This document shows, piece after piece, positions 27,831 to 35,942 of a stretch of DNA of 64,000 nt. Source of the DNA: Methylomarinum vadi. GTDB lineage: Bacteria; Pseudomonadota; Gammaproteobacteria; Methylococcales; Methylomonadaceae. Numbering within the stretch: the first letter of the stretch is position 1; every line of letters starts with the position of its first letter. The position numbers were made by a program, and so were the translations under genes. Below the pieces are notes generated by a model that was not told the origin of the DNA, did no database searches, and saw only the letters and a list, made by a program, of their open reading frames with translations. Where the stretch lies: contig NZ_JPON01000001.1 of NCBI RefSeq assembly GCF_000733935.1, forward strand, positions 1,426,001-1,490,000, given 5' to 3'.

Positions 27831-28717
27831 TTGCTCACGCCATGGGGCACATGGCCTGCTGCAATATGATGGCTTTGCGCCGATTCGCAATGCCCTTTCT
27901 GATCATCGAAGAAAATATCGGCATTGAAAGCTTTTAGAAAAGCGCCTTTCGGCATGCCGCCGAGGAAAAACGCTTCATCAATGCGAATATCCCACGCCCT
28001 TAACGTGCGCACCACCCGTTCATGAGCCGGCGCGGAACGAGCCGTCACCAACGCGGTTCTGATCGGCGCGGTGGGGTGTTGCGCGCATTGGGCTTGGATG
28101 CGGTGTAAAGCACTCAAAAATTCCTTGAACGGCCCGCCGCTTAACGGCTGGCGCGCCGATTTGCGTTCGTTTTCGGCAAAGGCCTCCAAGCCTTGTTGCT
28201 GATAAATCCGTTCCGACTCATCGGAAAATAATACGGAATCGCCATCGAAGGCAATGCGTAGCTGCTCGGTATGATTACCGCTGGAACCACACACGATTGT
28301 CGCCGCAGCATAACCGGCGCATAATGCTTTTTCGACATCCTCGCCGTTGGCCGACAAGAACAAATGCACGCCAAAAGCAGGAATATAACTGTAAGGCGAA
28401 ACGCCACTGGTAAACGCCGCCCGCGTTATATTCAAGCCGTAATGGCTGATCGAATTAAAAATACGCAACCCGGTATCCGCGCTATTTTGCGACAACAGAA
28501 CCAATTCAACCAGCGGCTCGGCGGCGGTCAATTGATTAATATGGAGAAACTTCTTGACCAGATTAAACGCAAAACCAGGCTTTAAAATTTCGTTTTCGTG
28601 CTCAATCTGGTACTTACAAAACGCTTCTTTCCCTTGCTGTTCGAAAATTCGGTGAGACTCGTCAAGGTCAAACAAAGCCCTCGATGAAATAGCCACCACC
28701 AATTTCTGTGTCGCCAT
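27824..28717 (-). CDS. Cytosolic 5'-nucleotidase (NT5C1-like)
   Basis: A 297-residue protein resembling the 5-nucleotidase family (Pfam 5-nucleotidase, relatives of cytosolic NT5C1A), which removes the phosphate of nucleoside monophosphates. The N-terminal VVAISSRALFDLDESHRIFE and the central IAFDGDSVLFSDESERIY provide the HAD-like aspartate motifs, and FFLGGMPKGAFLKAFNADIFFDDQ the late ones. It has no signal peptide. The ATG at 28717 follows the stop of the PhnD-like gene directly, making it the last gene of the GTPase/roadblock operon. Its role there is unclear; nucleotide turnover is one option. Confidence 0.85.
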   Translation of the reverse strand: MATQKLVVAISSRALFDLDESHRIFEQQGKEAFCKYQIEHENEILKPGFAFNLVKKFLHINQLTAAEPLVELVLLSQNSADTGLRIFNSISHYGLNITRAAFTSGVSPYSYIPAFGVHLFLSANGEDVEKALCAGYAAATIVCGSSGNHTEQLRIAFDGDSVLFSDESERIYQQQGLEAFAENERKSARQPLSGGPFKEFLSALHRIQAQCAQHPTAPIRTALVTARSAPAHERVVRTLRAWDIRIDEAFFLGGMPKGAFLKAFNADIFFDDQKGHCESAQSHHIAAGHVPHGVSNQ

Positions 28718-29464
28718 TTACATAACCAACGTATCCATTAAATCGATCATGAATTCCATTTCTTCATCATCCACCTTTCCCCAACCCGAAAAACCAAGAC
28801 TTTTCAAGACCCCTTGGCCTTTGTCTTCGTTGTTCATGTTGAGGAGCATTTGTTGAATTTCCTCTCGTTTATGCTGCAAATTGGGTCCAATCATCAATGC
28901 ATGATGAATCACGCTGATCTGACTACGCACCAGAATACGCAGTTGTTTTTTGATTACTGAAGACAAATCGTCATAGGCTTCGGCCAGAAAGATGCCGACA
29001 TCGGCCTCTCCTTTCAACAAATGTTTGGCAACCAACACATAGGTATCCGAAATAACTGGAACGATATTGGTCGCATCCAAATCTCCCGGTTCCAGCATAA
29101 TCATCCCCATCATCTTGACATCGGGGTCATCGGTATAAGCGACCTTAACGCCAGGGGACAAATGGGCAACATCTTCCACCTTATTATCGGCATTCACGGC
29201 AATAATGGCTTCATCGGCGGTACCGTCGGCCTTTACCAACGGCAAAAAGCCTTTTTCCCTGACCAACATCGCCGCATCGAAGGGATTGGCGTAAATCAGG
29301 TCTACCTTATCGTCCTTAATCGCCTGTCTTTGGCTATTGAAATCATCATACATTTCCAGGTGTATTCCCTCACCGGTTTGTTTTTGCAACCACGTATTAA
29401 AAATATACCAACCCGATAAATGATCCGGAGTAAAGTCAGGGCTGACTGTAAACATGAACGCCAT
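28718..29464 (-). CDS. PhnD-like ligand-binding protein without signal peptide
   Basis: A 248-residue protein of the phosphate/phosphite/phosphonate binding family (PhnD). Segments such as DLIYANPFDAAMLVRE, KVAYTDDPDVKMMG and the GEADVGIFLAEAY motif follow the PhnD pattern. Family members normally have a signal peptide and serve an ABC importer. Here the protein starts MAFMFTVSPDFTPDHLSGWY, directly in the domain, and no transporter gene is nearby. It may be a cytoplasmic sensor domain for the neighbouring GTPase and PAS proteins. The start at 29464 is the only reasonable one. Confidence 0.78.
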   Translation of the reverse strand: MAFMFTVSPDFTPDHLSGWYIFNTWLQKQTGEGIHLEMYDDFNSQRQAIKDDKVDLIYANPFDAAMLVREKGFLPLVKADGTADEAIIAVNADNKVEDVAHLSPGVKVAYTDDPDVKMMGMIMLEPGDLDATNIVPVISDTYVLVAKHLLKGEADVGIFLAEAYDDLSSVIKKQLRILVRSQISVIHHALMIGPNLQHKREEIQQMLLNMNNEDKGQGVLKSLGFSGWGKVDDEEMEFMIDLMDTLVM

Positions 29465-29479
29465 TTTGTATTCTCCCGA

Positions 29480-29956
29480 TTAAAATAAGGTTGGGTACAG
29501 TTTGATACATTCTTCCACTTTAGTTCTTGATGGTTTTCGGCGGACCGACGTGTAACCCACGACCTTACCATTGCGCACATTAGGGATCACTGTGGCCTTT
29601 ACCCAATAATAGCCACCATCCTTACGCAAATTTTTGACAAAACCCTGCCATTTTTCGCCCTTTTTTACGGTATCCCACAAATCCTTGAACGCAGCCGGCG
29701 GCATATCGGGATGCCGTAATATCGAGTGGGGAGCGCCGACCAGCTCTTCTTCCATGTAACCCGACATATCGATAAACGACTGATTGACATGGGTTATCAC
29801 ACCATCCGGGTCGGTCGTGGATACAATCAATTTACCATCGGGATAGGGAGTTTCTATTTCGGTATATAAAATTTTCCTGGCAATGGAACGATAAAGTTGT
29901 AATGTAACTTCCTTGTATTCACCGATAATATCTTCTGGTTTCATGTCATATATCAT
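29480..29956 (-). CDS. Stand-alone Aer-type PAS protein
   Basis: A 158-residue protein that is almost only a PAS domain: VISTTDPDGVITHVNQS-like start, FIDMSGYMEEELVG, HSILRHPDMPPAAFKDLW, and GGYYWVKATVIPNVRNGKVV. This is the pattern of the FAD-binding PAS of Aer receptors and is very similar to the N-terminus of the PAS receptor at 45.2-47.6 kb. No membrane or output domain follows, so it must act through a partner. The ATG at 29956 has GGAGG just before it; an upstream in-frame start at 30001 has none. FAD binding is inferred. Confidence 0.82.
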   Translation of the reverse strand: MIYDMKPEDIIGEYKEVTLQLYRSIARKILYTEIETPYPDGKLIVSTTDPDGVITHVNQSFIDMSGYMEEELVGAPHSILRHPDMPPAAFKDLWDTVKKGEKWQGFVKNLRKDGGYYWVKATVIPNVRNGKVVGYTSVRRKPSRTKVEECIKLYPTLF

Positions 29957-29984
29957 GCTGACCTCCGCTTGATTGTTATCAGCG

Positions 29985-30347
29985 TTACAGTAACTCGGCA
30001 ATGCTTTCAGCGGCCCTTTTTACATCCAGAAAAATCAGTCCTAATTTAGCATTCGGTTTCGCCATGACCGTCAAAACGGCTTCGGTGCCGGCATAAGTCA
30101 TTAAAACGTAACCACTATCTCCCTTGATCAACACCTGCTCCAAACCACCACGATTCAATTCCTGCGCGGTTCTGTCACCCAGAGATAACATCGCCGCACT
30201 CATCGCGCCGACCCGGTCCTCATCCAAACCAGCCGGCAGCACAGAAGCCATCATTAAGCCATCCGTCGAAATCACGCCGGACGCTTCAATATCCGCGGAT
30301 GTACCATTCAGCTCGGTCAGCACCGATGTCAGCATGTCATCTCTCAT
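29985..30347 (-). CDS. Roadblock/LC7 domain protein
   Basis: A 120-residue protein that is a single roadblock/LC7 domain, the dimeric fold that serves as regulator (often GAP) or scaffold of small GTPases, as MglB does for MglA. Its pattern (ASGVISTDGLMMASVLPAG, AAMLSLGDRTAQELNRGGLE, YVLMTYAGTEAVLTVMAKPN, LGLIFLDVKRA) matches the CvnB type of Streptomyces conservons. It sits 51 bases before a second, longer roadblock-like gene and two genes from the GTPase, which is probably its partner. Confidence 0.9.
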   Translation of the reverse strand: MRDDMLTSVLTELNGTSADIEASGVISTDGLMMASVLPAGLDEDRVGAMSAAMLSLGDRTAQELNRGGLEQVLIKGDSGYVLMTYAGTEAVLTVMAKPNAKLGLIFLDVKRAAESIAELL

Positions 30348-30398
30348 TCTTTATTTCCTCATTACTTGTATAAATTCATAAAACTGTTTAAAGCCTCT

Positions 30399-31040
30399 TT
30401 ATTTTTTCCCCGAGTAACGGATACTCAAGGCCCAAATTAAATTGACAAATTCTGCTCGATTAAAATGCGGTATCCCTTCAATCGTAATGACAAAACGATG
30501 CTCGCCAATAAAAACCGGCCAGAATCCAATTTGGCTGTTTCCATAGGCATTGACGATCGACCACGCATGACTCGATATACCCAAATTATTTCTCAGCAAG
30601 CCCGAACGGCGTTTATGCACCGTCGCCAATTCCGCACTTAACGCCGATAATTCTTCCGCCGTTTCATGAGCGAATCCTTGGCTGACCAAATAAAACCCTT
30701 GATCATCTGCCAGCAACACCTTCCCGATTTCGGAAACCTGTTTCAATAAATCCGGCAATATTTCCTCCAATGCACCTTGCGGCGACTCAAGCACTTCGTC
30801 GACACCTTGCACCCAACCCAATTTTTGGCAATGATGCAGCATTTCCAGGGATTTTGCCTCATCTTCCCCTTCATTTAAAATTTGCAATTGTTCGACAGTG
30901 AGTTCAGGAGTTTTCCCCTGCTGCAACAACTTACGTATAAATTTTCTGGCCTTATCTTCCTCATTGGAGGCAATCGCATAATAGGCCCCGGAAGGTGTCG
31001 GAAGTAAAAACAAGCCTTCGACCAGTTTATATGTGCTCAT
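30399..31040 (-). CDS. Roadblock-like protein with an extra N-terminal domain
   Basis: A 213-residue protein. The last 115 or so residues look like a diverged roadblock fold (LPDLLKQVSEIGKVLLADDQ, GFYLVSQGFAHETAEELSAL, ending FVNLIWALSIRYSGKK). Residues 1 to about 90 form a separate small domain (YKLVEGLFLLPTPSGAYYAI, then a helical LTVEQLQILNEGEDE part) that I do not recognise. It follows the GTPase gene after three bases, so the two are translated from one message and may form the nucleotide-state-dependent pair. The roadblock assignment is from pattern, not from a clear motif. Confidence 0.65.
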   Translation of the reverse strand: MSTYKLVEGLFLLPTPSGAYYAIASNEEDKARKFIRKLLQQGKTPELTVEQLQILNEGEDEAKSLEMLHHCQKLGWVQGVDEVLESPQGALEEILPDLLKQVSEIGKVLLADDQGFYLVSQGFAHETAEELSALSAELATVHKRRSGLLRNNLGISSHAWSIVNAYGNSQIGFWPVFIGEHRFVITIEGIPHFNRAEFVNLIWALSIRYSGKK

Positions 31041-31043
31041 CGA

Positions 31044-31583
31044 TTATTCACTCACTAATCCCGGATCAACTGAATACAGCAAAGCCTGCACTAGTAATGA
31101 CACATCGTTTTTTTCCCGGGCATCGATTGCGAAAACAGCCGGTTTAAGACGATAGTCTTGCAATTGCATGTGATATTCTTCGATAGTGGGCTTATTGCTT
31201 AAGTCCATTTGCGTAACACCTATTGCAACACTGGTTTTACCTATAAAGCCATCAAAGGACTCTAAAAAGAATTTCATATCCTGAAACGGATCGGCCCGAG
31301 TATTATCCAACAGTAGAACCAGGCCAATGCCGCCTGTCGTCAAGATATCCCACATAAAATCAAAGCGTTCCTGACCAGGGGTGCCGTACAAATGAATTTT
31401 TTCGGCACCGTCCAGGTTCATGACGCCATAATCCATCGCCACAGTCGTTTCCGATTTCCGATTCTTAGTCATATCGCTTGCGACGGCATCCGTTTTAACC
31501 GGAGGAACATCACTGATCGAATTGATTGCTGTGGTTTTGCCTGCCCCGACCGGTCCGGTAAAAATTATTTTGTATTGACTCAT
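31044..31583 (-). CDS. Ras-like small GTPase of the MglA/CvnD type
   Basis: A 179-residue GTPase. The P-loop is GPVGAGKTT (10-18). Switch I has the conserved TTVAMDYG (46-53). The G3 region reads YGTPGQERFDFMWDIL (66-81), with TPGQ instead of the DxxG of Ras, as in the MglA and Streptomyces CvnD groups. VTQMDLS near 125 is the G4 motif in TxxD form. No membrane anchor is visible. MglA-type enzymes set cell polarity and pilus switching; CvnD enzymes signal in conservons. Two roadblock-type proteins follow. The five-base gap to the upstream gene indicates an operon. Confidence 0.9.
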   Translation of the reverse strand: MSQYKIIFTGPVGAGKTTAINSISDVPPVKTDAVASDMTKNRKSETTVAMDYGVMNLDGAEKIHLYGTPGQERFDFMWDILTTGGIGLVLLLDNTRADPFQDMKFFLESFDGFIGKTSVAIGVTQMDLSNKPTIEEYHMQLQDYRLKPAVFAIDAREKNDVSLLVQALLYSVDPGLVSE

Positions 31584-31588
31584 GTCTG

Positions 31589-32815
31589 TTATTCAGCTGA
31601 TTTACTTGCTCGTAATTTATTAAGAATTTTTTTGAACAAACCACTTTTCAGGGTTGCTGTTATTTCCGCGGGCGCGACGAGTTGATCATCGGTTCGTTTT
31701 GCCTGGCCAAGCAAATCAAGCGCTTGGCAAGCGCTGACAAATACAAAGACATATTGCGGTTTGATACCCAAGACCTCGGCAATATTCAGCATCGTTCTGG
31801 GCCCTCTTATCAGTAGCGCAGAAATTCGCAGCGCATGGGGTGTCACGACCAAACGAGTCATATTCGGCCATTTTTTCAAATAAATGGGCTGTTCAATATC
31901 GAGACTTGATGGATAACGCCCCTTGGATGTCCAAATAGCCAGTTTCCAGAGGAAAGCCTCCATACTCTGAAATTTATCCATAGCCACATTGGTCTGTGAA
32001 TTCTTGATATCGACCGGCGACAACGATATTGCCGACCCAGAAGCATTATTAATGGGCAAGCCGGCAAACGCCCGTAATTGCATATCATCGGCATCCAACC
32101 AAACCTCATGTCCATGAGGAAAAATTAACAATGTCTTCCAGCCGGAATTCAATTTGACAACTCTGGCTTTACTCATTGCTACACCGATAGCCGATTTCAC
32201 ATAGCCTTGAAAATAATTTTTCGGATTGTAGGAAGCCGTTAATACCTGTTCCTTATCGTCAAAATCGATATCGGGAACAAAACCTATGTAGGATGAAAAT
32301 CCGCCCTCGCTAAACTGCTTAGCCGTTTTGTGTTTGGTGATTTTTTTCCTTTCTTCCTCGTCAATGTTTTTCGGAGGAATTTGTTCCGTTTTAGCTGCGC
32401 CAGTGCGTGTCTCAGATGTCTCTTGCCGGCTGGTGGTTTTGCTAATGGCTTGTTCAGTGTACTTATTACTCGACTTCCTTGCCGACTGATCGATTAATTT
32501 TTTCGCTTGGTCCAAGGCCGCTAATAAACCATCCCTTGATACCGGCTTTTTTACAAAAATGGTATTGTCCAATTTCAGGTTTTCCAACGACATCGCAATA
32601 ATCGGTCGTTCCGGCGAGGCTTCCCGCCGCTCTTCAAAAATCGTTTTTGCCGTCGTATGATCGGCATCGATGATGTCAACATCAGCGTCGATCGGTTCGA
32701 CGACTACGGCAGCTCCGCGACATGGCCCTTGTAAAAACATGACCATGGTTTTATAGCTGCGCCCATCTAATCCATACAGAGCGGCTTGCAACGGTGCTTT
32801 ATCCTGCTCTTTCAT
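31589..32815 (-). CDS. Unrecognised protein with receiver-like N-terminus, linked to the GTPase
   Basis: A 408-residue soluble protein. Residues about 18-110 resemble a degenerate response-regulator receiver (alternating strands and helices such as DVDIIDADHTTAKTIFE, RPIIAMSLENL, and IFVKKPVSRDGLLAALDQA, the KP being typical of receivers), but the phosphate-accepting aspartate region is not clear. A variable, charged linker runs to about 165. The rest is unknown; the end (RTMLNIAEVLGIKPQYVFV, ACQALDLLGQ) looks like a winged-helix or DUF4388-type tail. It overlaps the upstream gene by four bases and precedes the GTPase by five. Confidence 0.65.
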   Translation of the reverse strand: MKEQDKAPLQAALYGLDGRSYKTMVMFLQGPCRGAAVVVEPIDADVDIIDADHTTAKTIFEERREASPERPIIAMSLENLKLDNTIFVKKPVSRDGLLAALDQAKKLIDQSARKSSNKYTEQAISKTTSRQETSETRTGAAKTEQIPPKNIDEEERKKITKHKTAKQFSEGGFSSYIGFVPDIDFDDKEQVLTASYNPKNYFQGYVKSAIGVAMSKARVVKLNSGWKTLLIFPHGHEVWLDADDMQLRAFAGLPINNASGSAISLSPVDIKNSQTNVAMDKFQSMEAFLWKLAIWTSKGRYPSSLDIEQPIYLKKWPNMTRLVVTPHALRISALLIRGPRTMLNIAEVLGIKPQYVFVFVSACQALDLLGQAKRTDDQLVAPAEITATLKSGLFKKILNKLRASKSAE

Positions 32816-33519
32816 TTTTTCCGTCCGTTAAAGTAGTGATCTAATTGTTTCCAGCCGGAAATCAAATCGTTATTATTATTCAAAGCCGATGCATACATGG
32901 CTCTAAACCGGTTTTCATTATCGGTTACGCGATAAAGCTCCAATAACTGTGCTTGCAAATCTTCCCAGGAAGGAAATTTTTCCATACCTTCTTCCAATAG
33001 CTCCATGGCGGAATCGAGCTGGCTATATTCAATATAATCACGAGCTAAATTTAAGTAGTCATAGTCCTCCCGCTCGTTATCATTCTTTTCGATGAGAAGC
33101 GGTGTTCCAACCAAATCCTGGGCCAGTACGGAATAAGTGTTCACGGGTAAGTAACCAATCCATTGGCCTTTAAGATATAACTGCAACGTTTCGAGCTGTT
33201 CGTCATTCAGTCGACCACGCGCACCGTTCAGCATTCTTCTGGCCAGACTACGTCCCTTACCGGCCAACAAACTAAAAAAATCGACAAATGCGGCATACAA
33301 TTGTTCAGGCCTGTTTTGTTGATAACAGGCAAAAATCCGTTGCAAATGAAGTAAAAGATTTCTTGGTTTATTTACGATTTGATAGACGAGGCTTTCTATA
33401 TCCTTTTCTGCCAAATTATCCTCGGGACCAAAAATCGTTCTATGTAACTGCAAAAAGTCACAACCGACCGATTTTTCTTGTTGTTCATCATCGATTAGTA
33501 AAGAGTGATAAGAGAGCAT
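32812..33519 (-). CDS. TPR-like protein, first gene of the GTPase operon
   Basis: A protein of about 235 residues with no membrane segment. The C-terminal third has one or two helix pairs (LNLARDYIEYSQLDSAMELL, EGMEKFPSWEDLQAQLLELY) of TPR form, similar to the C-terminal part of FimV, which anchors pilus and polarity proteins. The N-terminal part (LLHLQRIFACYQQNRPEQLY) is helical and unrecognised. I prefer the ATG at 33519 to a TTG two codons upstream. Its stop overlaps the 408-residue gene by four bases. A polarity or scaffold role is an inference from the FimV-like repeats. Confidence 0.6.
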   Translation of the reverse strand: MLSYHSLLIDDEQQEKSVGCDFLQLHRTIFGPEDNLAEKDIESLVYQIVNKPRNLLLHLQRIFACYQQNRPEQLYAAFVDFFSLLAGKGRSLARRMLNGARGRLNDEQLETLQLYLKGQWIGYLPVNTYSVLAQDLVGTPLLIEKNDNEREDYDYLNLARDYIEYSQLDSAMELLEEGMEKFPSWEDLQAQLLELYRVTDNENRFRAMYASALNNNNDLISGWKQLDHYFNGRKK

Positions 33520-33710
33520 TTCCAAATCTCATGAAACATCACTTAAATGATAGATGTAATAAGCATTTTTTCCAGTCGTGTTTGTGAAACGCGTCTCTGT
33601 TTTTAATCGCTCAAAAATAAGGAATCCCCAAAATTCCGACATGTTTACTGAAAAACTGTCATATGAGTTCTTTCCGCCATAATCCTGCTCAAGCGGAAAG
33701 AAAGTAAATT

Positions 33711-35192
33711 TCAATTTTTGGTTACCCATACCGAAGACAAATTCAATGTCTTCTTAACCTTTGCGGCATAGGCGGCCGCCTTATACTTTGTGGCAAACCC
33801 TTTAACCCGCAGACGATACCAAGGCTCCCCCTTGACCACGACCCTCATTACTTCGGCGGGTATGCCTTGTTTTTCGAATTCCGCCGCCTTGCGTTTGGCA
33901 TACCATTCCTGTTTGAACGAAACCAAATTAACTTTCCAGTCTTCCTTTACGACGGGCGCCTTTTTGCTATTTTTTTTAGCGACAACGTTTTTTTGTTTTT
34001 CCAGCTTATCGACTTTCTGCTGCAGCTCTTCGATGACAGCAGCCGACTGCATATTACGCTCATTGAGTTGATCAATTTGTTCTTTCAGTTTTTTTACTTC
34101 ATATAGACCGCCCGCATTTTCCAACTTTTTATTGACCGCGGCGATTTGAGCGGAAAAATTGGCCACTTCCATATCGACCTTATCCAATCGGGTGGTGACG
34201 CTGGACAGCTCAACTTGATTTTTGCTTTTAGCCATCCACGCATCGACCTGCTCCTCGAGGCTCAAAAACGTTTCAGACAATCCGGTCACCTTTGAATCAG
34301 CCGACAAAGCAACAAACCCTAATCCTCCGCCGACTAGAAGGGCAAGGATAGCGATTCCTAACGCGGCATAGGCGAATACCGGTTTGTTCTGTTCGATTGC
34401 CGTCAGTCTACGCTGCAATTTTTTTTGTTCACTGTTCAGTCCATCCAGCTCATCCGTCATTGCCATGCTGGCGTCTTTGGCTTCGACCGTTTCCAATTGT
34501 TGCCGGATAATATGCTGTTCGTTTTGTAATTCCGCCAGTTGGGCGCTTATCGTCGCCAAAGCCGCCGCTGCGATTTCTGTCTCCCTACCGGAATTTTTGT
34601 CCGCGCTTGCATCCAAATGCTCCTGGTCGCGGGACGCTGTCGTTGCCGCGACCGGTTCTTCCTGAACATTGTCCATCACTATTTCATCTTGCCCCTCTTC
34701 GGCTGAAATATCGAAATCGGTTGCCAGAAATCCCTCATCATTATTTTCCGGCTCATCCTCGGCAAACTCGTCGATCACTGCATCCGCTTCATATTCCGCT
34801 GGAGAATCATCGCTAACATCGGAAAACTCGTCATCGGCGAATTCGTCAATTTCGATAAAGTCATCTTCTGCTTCCTCCTCTTTTTCCTGATCGCTCGAGG
34901 AAATCACGGAAGCGATTAATTCATCGACATCATCAGACTCTTCTTCCGCTGGCTCGGAAGAGGAATTTTCCAGTCGATCGCTGATCAACTCATCAATTTC
35001 GGCAAATTCATCTTCTTCGTCTTCGTCAAAATTATCGAATGCGTTATCCATCAACAAGCGCTCTATTGCATCTTCATCATCGATCAGCTCATCCTGTCGA
35101 TTCTCGTTTTTTTTCTGCCCTTTCGCCATGGAACCGTTTTCCGCCATTGATTTGTTATCGGGAGTTTTTTGGTTATTTGAAGATTCAGCCAT
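33711..35192 (-). CDS. SPOR-domain membrane protein with long acidic N-terminus
   Basis: A 493-residue protein in four parts. Residues about 30-185 are dominated by Asp, Glu and Ser (for example DDVDELIASVISSSDQEKEE). A coiled coil around 210-265 leads to one membrane segment near 273-292 (FAYAALGIAILALLVGGGLG). A second coiled coil spans about 300-395. The C-terminus (about 415-493; WKVNLVSFKQEWYAKRKAAE, PWYRLRVKGFATKYKAAAYA) is a SPOR domain, which binds denuded septal peptidoglycan. The acidic part is cytoplasmic and SPOR periplasmic. It lies 191 bases upstream of the GTPase operon on the same strand. Confidence 0.85.
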   Translation of the reverse strand: MAESSNNQKTPDNKSMAENGSMAKGQKKNENRQDELIDDEDAIERLLMDNAFDNFDEDEEDEFAEIDELISDRLENSSSEPAEEESDDVDELIASVISSSDQEKEEEAEDDFIEIDEFADDEFSDVSDDSPAEYEADAVIDEFAEDEPENNDEGFLATDFDISAEEGQDEIVMDNVQEEPVAATTASRDQEHLDASADKNSGRETEIAAAALATISAQLAELQNEQHIIRQQLETVEAKDASMAMTDELDGLNSEQKKLQRRLTAIEQNKPVFAYAALGIAILALLVGGGLGFVALSADSKVTGLSETFLSLEEQVDAWMAKSKNQVELSSVTTRLDKVDMEVANFSAQIAAVNKKLENAGGLYEVKKLKEQIDQLNERNMQSAAVIEELQQKVDKLEKQKNVVAKKNSKKAPVVKEDWKVNLVSFKQEWYAKRKAAEFEKQGIPAEVMRVVVKGEPWYRLRVKGFATKYKAAAYAAKVKKTLNLSSVWVTKN

Positions 35193-35413
35193 TTTTTCTC
35201 TCTAGAGGTTATGGCCCTATAATGCTTGGCCACCGCTATAAAACATCGTAAAGAATATGTCATTCAGTATAGTCCGCAACTAACCACATCGTCTTGAAAA
35301 ATGAAAAATCCGTGATTGATTGGCATCGTATTTAATTATGTCTTTAAGCAAACATGGATTGTCTTTTATGGTAAATTTGATGCTACACTGAAATTCATTA
35401 AACGGATTATCTT

Positions 35414-35938
35414 ATGCAACTGGCAATCACTGTTTTAGGCACACAATCCTCAAACTTTATTACGGAAATTTTATCGGCGATCAGTAGTTGCAAATGCAAT
35501 GTCGTGGAATTCAAGGGGTCCCAACTTAGCGAAGCGAAGGCTGCCTATCTATTGATTGAAGGCAATTGGAACCATATCGCGAAGCTGGAAACACTGTTGG
35601 AGAACCTGCAGAGCAAGATAGGGATCCAGATTCGTTCATTGAGACCTGAGACCAGCAAAAACGCGGCCGAAGTGGTCCCCTATTCCCTGGAAACCATCTC
35701 CCTTTATCGTAACGAGATCATTCAGGATATAACTTCATTTTTACTAAGTCGCAATATCGGTATCGAGGAATTATCCGCCAGCCGCTATCTTGCGCATTAT
35801 TGCCAAAGTCCGGTTTTTTCAACACGCTTCGTCATTGCAATTCCATCGAAAATTCATTTGCTGTCCTTTCGCGAGGAATTTCTGGATTTCTGTGACAACC
35901 TCAACCTTGATGCAATCTTAGAACCTCTTAAACGTTAA
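35414..35938 (+). CDS. gcvR: GcvR-like ACT-domain protein (glycine cleavage regulator)
   Basis: A 174-residue protein made of two ACT domains, roughly 1-75 and 90-174 (first: QLAITVLGTQSSNFITEILS; second: ISLYRNEIIQDITSFLLSRN). GcvR restrains GcvA, the activator of the glycine cleavage operon, in E. coli. The position directly upstream of bcp is shared with many gammaproteobacteria and supports the call. The sequence is rather diverged and gcv genes are absent here, so the regulatory target is not proven. bcp starts four bases after its stop. Confidence 0.8.
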   Translation: MQLAITVLGTQSSNFITEILSAISSCKCNVVEFKGSQLSEAKAAYLLIEGNWNHIAKLETLLENLQSKIGIQIRSLRPETSKNAAEVVPYSLETISLYRNEIIQDITSFLLSRNIGIEELSASRYLAHYCQSPVFSTRFVIAIPSKIHLLSFREEFLDFCDNLNLDAILEPLKR

Positions 35939-35942
35939 TACC

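Noticed and set aside
33529-33729. 66-residue open frame between the TPR-like gene and the SPOR gene
   Set aside because: It overlaps the SPOR gene end, has no clear ribosome site and its sequence resembles no family; more likely a leader region of the GTPase operon.
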